Source: Centrapalus pauciflorus (Eukaryota > Streptophyta > Magnoliopsida > Asterales > Asteraceae). From it: a DNA stretch of 64,000 bases. Where the stretch lies: NCBI GenBank assembly GCA_020465985.1, contig JAANYP010004686.1:1-64000 (forward strand), read 5' to 3'. This document shows, piece by piece, positions 25,114-35,817 of the stretch. The position numbers and the translations under genes are program-made. The notes under the pieces are model-generated. The model saw only the letters and a list, made by a program, of their open reading frames with translations. It was not told the DNA's origin and did not search any database. Each line of letters opens with the position of its first letter. Within the stretch, counting starts at the first letter, position 1.

Positions 25114-25429
25114 ATCTCCCCCTATTTGCAATAATCAGCCCAAGCTGATTCTATCAATGATCATTATATATTTTTACATTACATTTGCTGAAATGAAAGT
25201 ACAACACTGAAGTAAGGTAAAAGATCAGTTTATACATACTGATATTGATACAAACAACATATGTTTTTACATAAGTACAACTGATGTACTAAAAATGGAT
25301 TATAACAAATGTAAAAACGTACAACTAATGTATAAAGAAAAGTTTCAACATATTTGGACTGTTGCTGTTGGGAGCAAGTAATAGTAAGCATGTCCAACTT
25401 ATGGACAGCTTCCATTCTTCATCTACTCA

Positions 25430-26475
25430 GCAGTAGATGGACCTTGAAGTTATTGTCTTTACTCATCCAGCTGTTGGTAATGTTCAATAGTCTCATCAAT
25501 TTCTTCTATTTCGTGCCTCAGGAACATGAAGTCTGGATTCTGGAGTTCTCCCCTTTCATAGAAACCTTTGAGCTGTTCCCAGATTTTGGCTCTCCATCTT
25601 GAATGTTGTTCGAAAGTATTTGAGAGTCTGAAGGCTATGACCTGCTTGAGACCAGCCTTATGAAGATCAGAGGCCCTCTGGAAACACATTTCTTCGATAT
25701 GGGGTCCACAAAGAACACCCCTAACTCAGGTTCTTCAATGAGTTTTCCTTCTTCAGGCTCAACTCCTTTTGGCAGACTATGATCTATCCCTTTGACTTCA
25801 ACAGCGTGCATGCCCTGTTCAATCATGATAATGAGCTCTTCAAGCTCTGTATCCTTTCGTTGTCTCCTGGGCTTAATCTTGGGTTCCACTAGTGAGGTAC
25901 CTTTGATTTGTTCTTCAGAGATCAAGCCCAGGTCCTTGACTTTCTCCATCAGCTTTTTGACGTATGCCCTGATAGTTTGAGCAGTTTCAGATTTTGATCT
26001 GCTCAGGGCAACAACCAATTCAATCCATTCCCTATACCCCATGCAAACAATGTCAGCAAATTCATAAGCTTCCAGCTCAAGACCCTCAGCACCTAGCCTA
26101 GTGATCTAATGTTTCCACTGTTTGCATTTTCTTGATATTGGGAGAGCTTTAACAATAGTTTCTTTGTCAAGTCTCCTGTTAGCAACATCGAAGAACTTCG
26201 TCCTTGCCATATTGTCAAAGTGGACTCGGGCTTTTGCTGAAGAGGATACATGCTTTGATTTGGTCACTAAGACCAATGCACTTTGTTCCTTCTCAATCAC
26301 TGACTCTTTTGCAGCTTCTATCAGTTTCCTTTGAACATCCAAGGGGGGCATTTTGATTTTTCTTGCCTCCTTGGCTGCAAGGGCTTTAGCAGAAGCTTCT
26401 TCCTTTTTCTCTCTTTCAAGGATCTCAAGCTGCTCTTGTTTCCACTTATAATAAGCCTCTAGTGGAATGCCAATA
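25430..26475 (-). pseudogene. Family S third ORF, C-terminal part
   Basis: Three minus-strand open segments (26475-26106, 26042-25635, 25689-25459) together form a lysine- and glutamate-rich protein with likely coiled coils: YYKWKQEQLEILEREKKEEA, AKALAAKEARK, MEKVKDLGLISEEQ, then a C-terminal EEIDETIEHYQQL. It lies between pol position and PPT/3' LTR, where Sirevirus-type copia elements carry an extra (env-like) ORF. No signal peptide or membrane segment is convincing. Frameshifts separate the pieces. It is interrupted at 26481 by a solo LTR and its upstream part continues at 28336-28860. Function unknown. Confidence 0.6.
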
Positions 26476-26480
26476 TCTTT

Positions 26481-28335
26481 TGTGACGTCCTCATATTTTG
26501 ATAGTATAATTGGAATCACCAGGATCAACACACAACCCAATGAAGCTTAATTCAGATTAAGCTGTTCCACACTAAAGCAATAAAAGTACATGACTATAGT
26601 GATTAAGTCAAACTATTACAACATCATATAGTGTTTTAAAGATAACAAATCCCAGCCCAAAGCTACAAACATCTGTGTACCAATAGCTTCTAGAGTCTCC
26701 GGGATATTGAATTGAAATTGCTTAAGTAGAAGGTCCAGTTACACCTTTGCCTTTGCCTGAAAACATTGTGAGTCAACAGTAAGCTAATTTGCTTAGTGAG
26801 ATAATAGATTATACATTCAACATATATTTCTTTACAACCATATTGTGAAAACAGGCAGTGTAAGCCTCGTAGTATGTGAAAACCATGCAGTGCAAGCATG
26901 AGGTTGGCAGTTCAAATGCTGATCGAGGATGTGCCGAACCTGACCAGGATAACGAGTGGGATGATCAGTCCCCGACAGTGGCCTGTTGTCAGCCCCAGTC
27001 CAGGTCGCATCAGATTGTGAAGCATTGATCATGCAGTACAAGCATGATGTAAATAGATGCACTGTCAAATGAACGCTGGCTACATGTGTGTGACATGTCA
27101 AGTACGAGTGTGCATCATAACAAAAATTCATTCATGAGTGCCAATTGATGTATATGAACAATGTGAACATGCCATTGAATATGTAAACGTGAATGCAAAG
27201 ACAATAAATGTTAGAATGATAATCTATTACTCACAGTGGGATGTATAGTGTGATTTGTCAGTGAATCAATGTGTGTTTGATAACACCACAATGATCTGTC
27301 AAGTCAGTGTAATATTGATTTAATGTAAGTAATTGTTTAAAACTTAAATTCTGAAAATGAAGTGTAATTTGTACTGAATTCGGACCTCATCTGAATTCAG
27401 AAGGTCCGAAATATGAATGGTCCGAATTGGGTTGAGGTCCGAATTGGGTGGGGGTCCGAAATGGGATAAGGGTCCGAATTGAGTGTTGCTCCGAATTGGG
27501 ATGAGCCCGAATTCTGATGGACCGAACTGAGTTCATACTTAAATATTTTTCCAACATTTTCCAGAAAATACATTTGACCATTTTTGCATGTTTCTGTATC
27601 TAAAATTGCAAATATGAACTTAATGTACACTTTTTAACTTATAACATGTCATTATGTACCAAAATATTCCGTTTTTGTGTCCATTTTTCATCAAGTCGAT
27701 GAACACACACACTAAAACACACACTAACTTCAAAATCATAATTAGAAATGGAACTAGAACCTGAAATTTGGTATATTGCATCGTTACTACTCGATTTTAA
27801 CATTGCAATAATAACATATAATATACAATAACATCCGAGATCACAATAACTGATTCGGTTTTTGTAAAAACCGAACCCCAAAGCTCAAAAATTGCTAGTT
27901 TGAGTGATTCTTACCTCAATTTGTTTGTTGTATTGCTTATAGTTCCTTCCAATAGGCTTGATATCCAACAAAATCTCGAATCTTTGATGATAAAAGTGTG
28001 GGTTCTTAGAGAGAAGAAGAGAGAGATCGAGAGACTAGACAGAGAAAGTGAGGTTTGAAAAATGAAGGATTTTCCTTCTTTTATTTGCTATGTTGACACA
28101 TTTGCATAATACACCCCTTAACTTTGTATTTACTTATTTAACCGATTTTTAATTGTCCGGATCGGTTTCTCATTGTTATGCTTGCTCAGAAAACTACCAT
28201 GAGGATTTCTCCTCATTATTTTTCATATTTAAATTTGTGAACGAAATTTGCTTAAATTGACATAATAATTCATTAATGAAATGATTGAGTCTTAAATTGT
28301 CAATTTACTAATAATTGAAAAGTAGGGATGTTACA
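26481..28335 (-). mobile_element. Solo LTR, gypsy-type, in S third ORF
   Basis: Starts TGTGACGTCC, ends GGGATGTTACA, flanked by the 5-bp duplication TCTTT (26476-26480 and 28336-28340). The minus-strand reading begins TGTAACATCCC. It shares a segment with the solo LTR at 8257 (CAGTAAGCTAATTTGCTTAG against TGGTAAGCTTATTTGCTTAG), so the two are related families. No coding sequence is present; short open frames inside are chance. Confidence 0.85.
27380..27535. repeat. 17-18-bp GGTCCGAATTGGG tandem repeat
   Basis: About seven degenerate copies of GGTCCGAATTGGGTNNN in tandem within the solo LTR. Confidence 0.8.
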
Positions 28336-28860
28336 TCTTTGGCCTGAGATTTGTCAAATTTTGAGCAGCATTGAGAGAGTCAGTGTCCACAGAGACTTTC
28401 CCTTTTCCCTTAGCTGCTCTAGTCAAAACAGCTTCAGTTTCCTCCTCTTCTTCTTCTTCAGTTTGTTCCAGAATCAAGTGTTTCCTTCTGCTTGGCCTGT
28501 CCTCAGGAATGGATTCCTCCCCCTTAGATGGTGCAGGGCTTGGAGATCCAACCTGAGTAGATGGAGCAGCGGTTGTAGAGATAGTTGAAGTACCTGCAGC
28601 ATCACCAGTTTGTAATTGTCCTGCTGCTTGGATTACTGATGCTGATTTCTCCTTAGAGGGAGATGAAGATTTCTCCTCTTAGAATTTGTCTTCGAGGCAG
28701 ATTTAGACTTCTCCCCCTTTGAAGGAAATGGCACAGAGCCTTCAACACCAGTTCTTCCTGAAGGAACGAATCCAACAGGCTGGACAGCAGCAGGTTTGGT
28801 GACAGGTCTTGAACCAACCAGGCTATGCACTAAGAAAGCCGGGTTGTCCTTAACTTCTGC
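28336..28860 (-). pseudogene. Family S third ORF, middle part
   Basis: Minus-strand frames encode QLAEVKDNPAFLVHSLVG and GFVPSGRTGVEGSVPF, then a Lys/Ser-rich and Glu-rich low-complexity stretch (a run of about eight Glu near 28445-28470) ending near the solo LTR junction. It is the upstream continuation of 25430-26475 on the minus strand. The frame shifts across the junction and internally. A hydrophilic, low-complexity middle is common in third ORFs of Sirevirus-like elements. No enzymatic motif is seen. Confidence 0.55.
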
Positions 28861-28873
28861 CAGCTGGGTAACA

Positions 28874-29176
28874 TGTTGGGTGAAATTGTATATAGAGTTG
28901 AAAACAATATATTGTAATAGTTCAGGGTTAAATATTAAATACTCAATTGTTGTTATTGAGTATAAATAGTGTATATACGCATACATATAAAAGTGGACAG
29001 AAGGTAGAAGTTGAGAGTACAAATGTATGATCAAAGAGTTAGTTTGCTTTGCAAGAAATCCATGAACCCCAATGTAATTTCTTTCTCTCTTAATCATATG
29101 ACAGTTTGTATTGTTTGATTGTTATTGTTCATATGTGATTAATGTTGATATGAATTGCATGAATCATGAATTATCA
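28874..29176 (+). mobile_element. Family U LTR, first copy
   Basis: TGTTGGGTGAAATTG to GAATTATCA, 303 bp, the same length as and homologous to 34114-34416. TATA box TATAAATA at 28961-28968. The PBS TTGGGATCAGAGC follows at 29178-29190, so this is a 5' LTR. No clear TSD was found for the element. Confidence 0.9.
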
Positions 29177-29599
29177 ATTGGGATCAGAGCCAAATATGAC
29201 TGAATTTGAGTGAATTTTGAATCTGATTTTTGAAAATATTCGAACACTGTTTCATCGAGAGTTTGCAAAATTAGAAAAACTCATTGGGTTTTTGATTTAG
29301 TTGTTGTTTCGATCTGAATTTTAGATCGAGTGTGGAGTTTTTCAAGGCAAAATCATTGATATAAGATTAAAATCTGAACTCCAATCAAAATAAATAAATT
29401 TGGATTTTTCAGAATTTTTTAGAAAGGTCGAGTTCTTAAGGTTTTTGTTAAAATTTGAGAGTTTAATATGAAATTAACCAAAGTTTTCTCACAAAAAGTG
29501 TTTCTGTGTGAAAACCGCACTCTCGATCTTAATTAGGACTCAATTCGTGAATTTTTTTTGTTGAAAATTGTGTTTTTAAACTTGGTTTTTATCAGTTTA
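29177..29599 (+). other. U unit 1 leader: PBS and untranslated sequence
   Basis: The PBS is at 29178-29190 (one mismatch to the plant iMet consensus). The rest is AT-rich leader with no open frame, similar in style to the leaders at 34417-34940 and, on the minus strand, 52510-52939. Confidence 0.7.
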
Positions 29600-30030
29600 T
29601 GTTCAAACTCGGGCAACTCTATGTTCATAGCTTTGATCGAGTTTTACAAAGAAGTAATCGAGTTTCATCAATGCTTCAATCGAGTTTCATAAAGTGTTGA
29701 TCGAGTTTCATCAAGTTTTATTCGAGTTTGATTTCCTTGTTAATCGAGTTTATACTTCATTTTTCGAGATTGGTTATAGTGTTAATCGAGTTTCACTTAA
29801 CCTTTGACCGAGTTTCAGCAAGTATTGACCGAGTTTTGTCACTTGTGATTCGAGTTTGAACATTTAATATTCGAGTTTGTGTATTCATCATCCGAGCTCA
29901 GATTAGTTTTATTTGAGTTTGTTTCTTAGGTATCCGAGATTGTTTCATTCATCATTCGAGTTTACTGATTGTTCATTCGAGTTTGGTCAATTGGTCATTC
30001 GAGTTTCATAAACCATGATACAAGTTTTGA
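29600..30030 (+). repeat. Phased TCGAGTTT array in U unit 1 leader
   Basis: About 18 copies of (A/T)(T/C)CGAGTTT spaced 21-22 bp apart with variable spacer sequence, for example TCGAGTTTCATAAAGTGTTGA. It lies between the PBS and the coding remnant. Confidence 0.9.
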
Positions 30031-30350
30031 CTTTTTGAACTTTGCTACTTATATTGACCATAACTATTGAGTGGAACATCGTTAGAAGGCCTACCATACG
30101 CCAAAACAAATCTTGAACAGAGATCTACGATTTCTAGAACCGGCAACGGTCAATTTTCGAGGCCCAATTCCACTCCAGAAAAAAGTTACGGGCATTTTTC
30201 TGCAGAAAAGCTGAAATTTCAAAGTCAAAAAGTCAATTCAGAGCTGATTTTTCACAAGTTATCATTTACTAATATACTTTTCAAAGTTTTATCAGAATTC
30301 ACTCATTTTTCCATAAAAGATCTTGGAAATTCATTTTTCTGTAATTCATT

Positions 30351-30857
30351 ATGGCATATCCTTATGAACAACTGTTAAAGTCTCAGCTAATTGAAAAACT
30401 TACCGAATCTGAAGAGATTCGTAAGAACAATTACAACATTCTGGTTCAGTTAAATACTGATAAAGCTCTTGCTTTACATGATGTATCAATACTGAAAGAA
30501 GAAAGTCAGAGCTTAAAAGTTAAACAAATTTCTGAGAGCACTGCTCTTAATTTGAAAATATCTGAGTTGAATAAAGAACTTGATGAGTTGAAATAAGAAA
30601 ATTTTCAGACTGCAACTCAACTCAAATATCTTTTGCCTGAAAGAACTGAGCTTTATAAGAAAGTTAAAGATCTTGAAGAATTACTTCCCAAGACAAATCA
30701 GACTGATCAAAATTGTATTTTAAACAAATCTGAAGAACTTTTTGCTCTTGAAAAAGAGTTGTCTTTAACTAAAGATTTAATTGAGAAGAAAATCTGTTTG
30801 GATACCAAAGACATCTTGATTTTTGCAGATAAAAGGTTTCTAGTTAATTCAGACTAG
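30351..30857 (+). pseudogene. U unit 1 gag C-terminal coiled-coil remnant
   Basis: Two open segments separated by a stop at about 30594 encode a heptad-like, Leu/Lys/Glu-rich chain: LIEKLTESEEIRKNNYNILV, DKALALHDVSILKEE, LNKELDELK, then KVKDLEELLPK. The segment DKALAL.D(V/I)S matches the minus-strand T element at about 50300 (DKALALRAISDLQDKANDL), placing it in the gag-to-pol linker. Capsid, zinc knuckle and all pol domains are missing from this unit, which is therefore a non-autonomous derivative. The reading ends as the hairpin array begins. Confidence 0.65.
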
Positions 30858-31140
30858 AACCCGGTCCGCATTGGAAAATAACTTTTAGTCATATCAGACT
30901 AGAACCCGGTCTTCATTGGAAAAGGTTTCTGTACACATCAGTGCAAAACCCGTTCTTCAATTCCAAAGGCTTCTACTCACATCAGTGTAGAACCCGGACG
31001 TTATTGGTATTGGTTTTTTAGTCAATTCAGACTAGAACCCGAGTTTCATTGGAAATGACTTTTGTACTTCTCAGTATAGAACCCAAGCTAAAGGCTTTCA
31101 GTTACATCAGACTGAAACCCGAGCTTCCGCAACAAAGGCT
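30836..31140 (+). repeat. Seven-unit tandem hairpin array with covarying stems
   Basis: Tandem units of 44-45 bp (the last spacing is 36). Each has an 8-bp stem and a six-base loop ending TCA, then ACCCG and usually TTCATTGGAAA. Stem arms: TTCTAGTT/GACTAGAA (30838), TTTTAGTC/GACTAGAA (30883), TTCTGTAC/GTGCAAAA (30927), TTCTACTC/GTGTAGAA (30971), TTTTAGTC/GACTAGAA (31016), TTTTGTAC/GTATAGAA (31060), TTTCAGTT/GACTGAAA (31096). Fifty-four of 56 positions pair as Watson-Crick or G-U, although arm sequences differ. Stop codons in all frames argue against protein coding. Confidence 0.85.
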
Positions 31141-32148
31141 TCTAATCTCTCTAAAATTCCAGCACTGAATTTAACTCTGAAGCTGAATTGACAAAGAGGG
31201 AGTTTTATTTTTTTTTCTCCTGATTTCTTTTTCATGAGTTGACTAACTTTGTGTGCTTATTTCCAGGGGGAGTTTCAGACACACTCTCACGATGACATCC
31301 TTTTCACAAAATTGTGTGTATTTTTCACGAAGTATTTTGTGCACACATAAAAAGATTTTTGAGCTGAAAATAATAATTTATTAAGAATATTAATTTCTCA
31401 TTCTCTAAATATTTCATTGAGGTTAGTTGATCTAATCTCTTTGATTTTTTATAATCTCATTGTTTCTGAGATTCTCGTTATTATAATTCTTCCTATTCAT
31501 TCATACTAGATTCTCCTATAATCTCCCATGAGCTAATTCTTTCATAAAAATCTGATTAGTTTCATATCTTTTATCAGATTTTTTATTTCATTATGATATC
31601 TCCCAACTCCTTATTCCTCAAATTCATTCTGAATTTCATCTTCCAATTCATCTGAGCTGAAAATCTAAATTTTTTGTTATGGTTTTATCCTATGAGCTGA
31701 AATGCTTAAGATTGTTTCTGCTAGCTCCGATTTTGCACCTAACTGTGTGATAGGCATAAATATCGCTTCTATGGTTTAACCAGAACCGGAAGACCTACCC
31801 AAGGAGCAAACCATCTATAGTTTATCTGGGTAAGGGTTCTTTAGGTCTATTAGTTGAGAAGTGTCAGTTATCACGGGATACTGATAGGGTCGAGCAGAGG
31901 TAAAACGTAAATGAGAGGGATATATTGAAAGGAGATGGTGGTGCATCAGATCAAGCTTTCACTATAAAGCTGATTGAATTTATTTCTGAAAAGTGAGCCG
32001 AAGGGAGCTTAGTTGAACAATGCTGAGAGCTGAGAGTTGAGAAAGGATTTGAAGAAAAGAAAATCCTACCTACACTGTTCCTGCTGGGTACACCACATAA
32101 TCTATCAAGCCCTAGACGACTTGATATTGAAAAAGACGTCATGAACAC
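31141..32148 (+). other. U unit 1 non-coding region, left of hAT
   Basis: AT-rich, no supported open frame. It contains purine tracts AAAGAGGGAG (31193) and CAGGGGGAG (31265) of the type seen repeatedly in this element group. Nothing else was recognised. Confidence 0.5.
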
Positions 32149-33145
32149 TAGGGGTGTGCAATATTTGGTTTGGACTCGAAGAAACCGAAAACCAAACCGC
32201 ATCGAATTCGAATAAAAGCAAACCGAAGTTATAATGTGGTTTTCGGTTTGGTTTGGTTCCAAATCGAATTTCACAATATGGTTTTCGGTTTGATGGTCGG
32301 TTTTCCTTTTTTCAGACCAAACCAAACCAAAAACCGAATTTGGTTTTTAATTTTAAAAAAAATAAATAAATAATATGCATTAAATATACATAATTACATA
32401 ATTTGAGATTCAACCACCATCTTGAATTTGAGTCCCCCGTTTCACATTCTTAAGTCTCAACTTTTCGAGTCCCGTTCTCACCCTCGTGTCCGCCTCAAAA
32501 CCCTAGCGCCGCCTCTTCTTGGCGCCTGCCGCTCCGCGCCTCCGCCTTCACCGGAATTGTTGCCGGTTGTCTCCTTTCGCCATCGTCGCCGCTATTCTCC
32601 TCTCTCCTTCACCGCTCCAATCATCATCTTCTTCTTCGCCGGCGGTGCTAGTCTCCTCTCGCCATTGGCGTCGGAATATATCTCTGCGTATCATCTTCTT
32701 CTCCGACGACAAGGGTTAGTTTTTATTTCAGATTTAAGTATTTAACTAAAAAAATCCATAAGGGACCCTAGTGTGGAAGTGGAGTGGGACATTAAACAAA
32801 AAACGATGTTGTTTTAATATTGTTTCAGTTGTGGTTTCTTGGTGTAACAAGATGCATGATCTTGCTGTGTAGCATGATAGCTGAGTAAGTGGTACTAACC
32901 ATGGCTGCACAAGAGTTTTTGGTTGAAGAAGCTGATCAATGCAGATGGAAAAAAGATGAATTTGAATTTAAGTTGAAATTCGGTTTTCTTGGTTTTCAAA
33001 CCGAACCAAACCGATTTTGAAATCGGTTTTCGGTTTGGTTTAGTCCCATTTGAAATCGGTTTGGTTCGGTTTTCGGTTTAGGCTTCAAAAATTTTCAAAT
33101 CGAGGAAACCGAATAACCCGTATACCGAACCGATGAACACCCCTA
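32149..33145. mobile_element. Non-autonomous hAT element (Pack-hAT)
   Basis: Terminal inverted repeats TAGGGGTGTGCA and, inverted at the right, TAGGGGTGTTCA. The 8-bp target duplication is ATGAACAC/ATGAACAT (32141-32148 and 33146-33153, one mismatch). Both subterminal regions hold clustered inverted copies of CGGTTTTCGGTTTGGTTT-like words, typical of hAT transposase binding regions. No transposase is encoded. The centre is GC-rich, unlike the flanks, and looks like a piece of a plant gene. Confidence 0.85.
32460..32990 (+). pseudogene. Captured 5' end of an unidentified plant gene
   Basis: A GC-rich, CT-rich stretch (about 32460-32714) resembles a plant 5' UTR. It is followed by a plausible donor (AAGG|GTTAGT, 32715), a short AT-rich intron and a TTTCAG acceptor (32827-32828). 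An ATG at 32901 in good context (ACCATGGCT) opens MAAQEFLVEEADQCRW and then KKDEFEFK, before the frame runs into hAT subterminal sequence and stops within about 40 codons. I do not recognise the parent gene. An alternative is that the GC-rich part was coding in another frame (Arg/Pro/Ser-rich open frames span it). Confidence 0.5.
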
Positions 33146-34113
33146 ATGAACATAGTGACGCATGCACTTAACCCCACAAACCACTCAGTTATCCCTGAAA
33201 GGATTTTTGTTTCAATAATCACAGAGATATAACACATTTCTATCGATATATCGTTTGGATATTATTGATGTTGAAAGAAGGAAGACATTTGCTCCAGTCT
33301 CCGACTTCAGTTGATGCACATTGTGTCTAGAGCTGATTATATACACTTTTATCATCGAGTCTGACAGTCTACGTAACTATAAACTGTTAGTCCAAAGTGA
33401 CCAAGCCGGAACAAATAATAGTGATTCTTTCATGATAAAAGATTTCACGATTACTAGTTGGAAATCCTGCCTATGTTAACATCACGCTAGCAGTGGATGT
33501 AGGTCACATAGATTATGTCTATTGTGAATACAGGAATCCTATGTGGACCTGGACTCGTTATCTTACAAATGAATTTGTTTCATTTCCCCAAAGTCGAGAA
33601 GCTTTGTTTCTTCATGTAAAGAAAAAGTATTTATTTGAGGGGGAGTGAAACTTTTTGTTCAAAATAGGGGGAGTGATAAATTTTGTTCAGGATAGGGGGA
33701 GAAAGAAAATCTTTGTAATATTTCTCAATTGTAATTGTTGTTATATTTCTGCTACTGCATTTTCACCGCATCCACGTCTCTGAAGGTTTTGCATGATGTT
33801 CATAATTCTTATGATCATCATGAGGGGGAGTAAAGATATATTTCAGAGACATATACTAAGTAGTCTAAAGATAATTGGAACAACAATTTAAGTCAATTGA
33901 TCAAGGGAGAGATTCAAGAGATATTCAAGATTCAAGGGGTAGTGTGCTCATAAGAAAAGAGAAGATCAGAGATAAAGAGATATGAAGATCAGAGAGAGAC
34001 AATGAAGATGAAGTTTTTATTTGAGAAGGTTCAAGAAAAGTTTCAAGAAAAAGTGTTCAAGTTCCCTGAACTGAACTTTAATTGAAAATTGTTTTCATCT
34101 CTAAGGGAGAGAT
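33146..34113 (+). other. U unit 1 3' region with repeated polypurine tracts
   Basis: No open frame. Four purine tracts of the form RGGGGGAG occur at about 33640, 33666, 33697 and 33822, and CTAAGGGAGAGAT (34101-34113) directly precedes the LTR as the PPT proper. Repeated PPT-like tracts after pol are a known trait of Sireviruses. Confidence 0.6.
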
Positions 34114-34416
34114 TGTTGAGTACAATTATATATAGAGTTGAAAACAATATATTGTAATAGTTCAGGGTTAAATATTTAAATACTCAATTGTTGTTACTGA
34201 GTATAAATAGTGTATGTACGTATAATACAAAAGTGGATAGAAGGTAGAAGTTGAGAATATAGATGTATGATCAGAAAGTTAGTTTGCTTTGCAAGAAAGC
34301 CATGAACCCCAATGTAATTTCTTTCTCTCTTAATCATACGACAGTTTGTATTGTTTGATTGTTATTGTTCATATGTGATTAATGTTGATATGAATTGTAT
34401 GAATCATGAAGTATCA
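34114..34416 (+). mobile_element. Family U LTR, second copy
   Basis: TGTTGAGTACAATTA to GAAGTATCA, 303 bp. TATA box at 34202-34209. It serves as 3' LTR of unit 1, yet is followed by a perfect PBS and a second internal region, so it is also the 5' LTR of unit 2. Confidence 0.9.
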
Positions 34417-34418
34417 AT

Positions 34419-34430
34419 TGGTATCAGAGC
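34419..34430 (+). other. Primer binding site, tRNA-iMet type
   Basis: TGGTATCAGAGC begins three bases after the LTR end, a full match to the plant consensus. Confidence 0.9.
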
Positions 34431-34939
34431 CTGAAATGGAAATTTTTGATTGATTTTGAAATTCTGAAAATATTTTTTCGAAACCACTGTTTTATCGCAA
34501 ATTTGAAAATTCAGAAAAACACCTAGGGTTTTTGATTCAGTGGGTGTTTGTGTGTACAAATTAGATCGAAGGTTTGAAAAGTGGTTTTTGATTTTACGGA
34601 TTTTTGAAAAAGTTATTTTGATTTTACGGATTCTGTAATTCGTAACACACAAAAAGTTATTTTGATTTTTGAAAAAGGTTTGGAAAGTGGTTTTTGATTT
34701 TACGGATTCTGTAATTCATAACACACAAAAAATTTATTTTAATTTTACGGAGTTTTGAAAAAGTTGATTGTTCTTGACTATTCTTGATAGAAACAAGTAT
34801 TTTGATATGAAATTAGTCAAATTGGTTTCACAAAAAGTGTTTGTGAGTGAAAAACACATCTTTAATTGCAATTTGGGGTCAATTCATTAGGTTTTATTGA
34901 AAATTTTGAAATCTGGACTTTGTAAAATTTTCAAAAGTG

Positions 34940-35740
34940 GTAAAACTCGAATTTAATTGAAGATCATGTGTTAATCGAGTTGGAAAGTAGTTTCAATCGA
35001 GTTGGATCATCAATTGATCGAGTTGGATTAAGTTTTAATCGAGTTAGGAGTGTTCTATAACTGAGTTTTAAACAGAAGGATTCGAGTTGGATCATCAATT
35101 GATCGAGTTGTATTAAGTTTTAATCGAGTTGGGAGTGTTCAATAACCGAGTTTTAAGCAGAAGGATTCGAGTTGGAAAGTGGTTTCAATCGAGTTGGAAA
35201 TTAGTTTTAATCGAGTTGGAATAGTTTTAATCGAGTTGAATATCAGTTAACATCGAGTTGAATCAAACATTCATTCGAGTTTATTTAAACATATTCAAGT
35301 TGGTTTTTTAAACTCATTCGAGTTTGATTAAAATTCCATTCGAGTTTGATTAAACAAAAATCAAGTGAAATTCAAGTTGATTCGAGTTTTATCATATATA
35401 ATTCGAGTTTAATCAAACACAATTCCAGTTCATTCGAGTTGATTGACTCTTCATTCGACTTGATTAACTTGGCATCCGAGTTTTATTACCTTGACATTCG
35501 AGTTTCAACAACTTGTCATTCGAGTTTCATTTCTAATGAATTGTTTGATTCCTTTTAGATTCGAGTTTGATAAGCTTCCATTCGAGTTTCACTCTTATTT
35601 ATTCGAGTTGATCCATTCTTTGATCGAGTTTTATAACTCTTTCATTCTAGTTTTACTACTCACTATTCGAGTTTGATCCCATACTATTCGGGTTTCGCTC
35701 CTTTTAATTCGAGTTTGATCATACTTGTCACAAGTTTGAT
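34940..35740 (+). repeat. Phased TCGAGTT array in U unit 2 leader
   Basis: More than 30 copies of (A/T)TCGAGTT(G/T) at mostly 21-22-bp spacing, ending about 80 bp before the gag start. Part (35005-35170) is a higher-order duplication containing GATTCGAGTTGGATCATCAA-type units. Confidence 0.9.
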
Positions 35741-35817
35741 CAACTTTTTCACATTCCTTTCTAATTCAATCAAAATCCATTTAAAAGATCTTGAAAGATT
35801 CTTTTTAATCAATCACT

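Noticed and set aside
30067..30378. 103-codon open frame in U unit 1
   Set aside because: It lacks capsid motifs seen in U unit 2 and T at this position and reads as leader sequence; the coil starting at 30351 is better supported.
32422..32745. 107-codon Pro/Ser-rich open frame as a host gene
   Set aside because: It overlaps a second frame of similar style and ends at a splice-donor-like site in the hAT; a CT-rich 5' UTR fits as well, so only a captured fragment is claimed.
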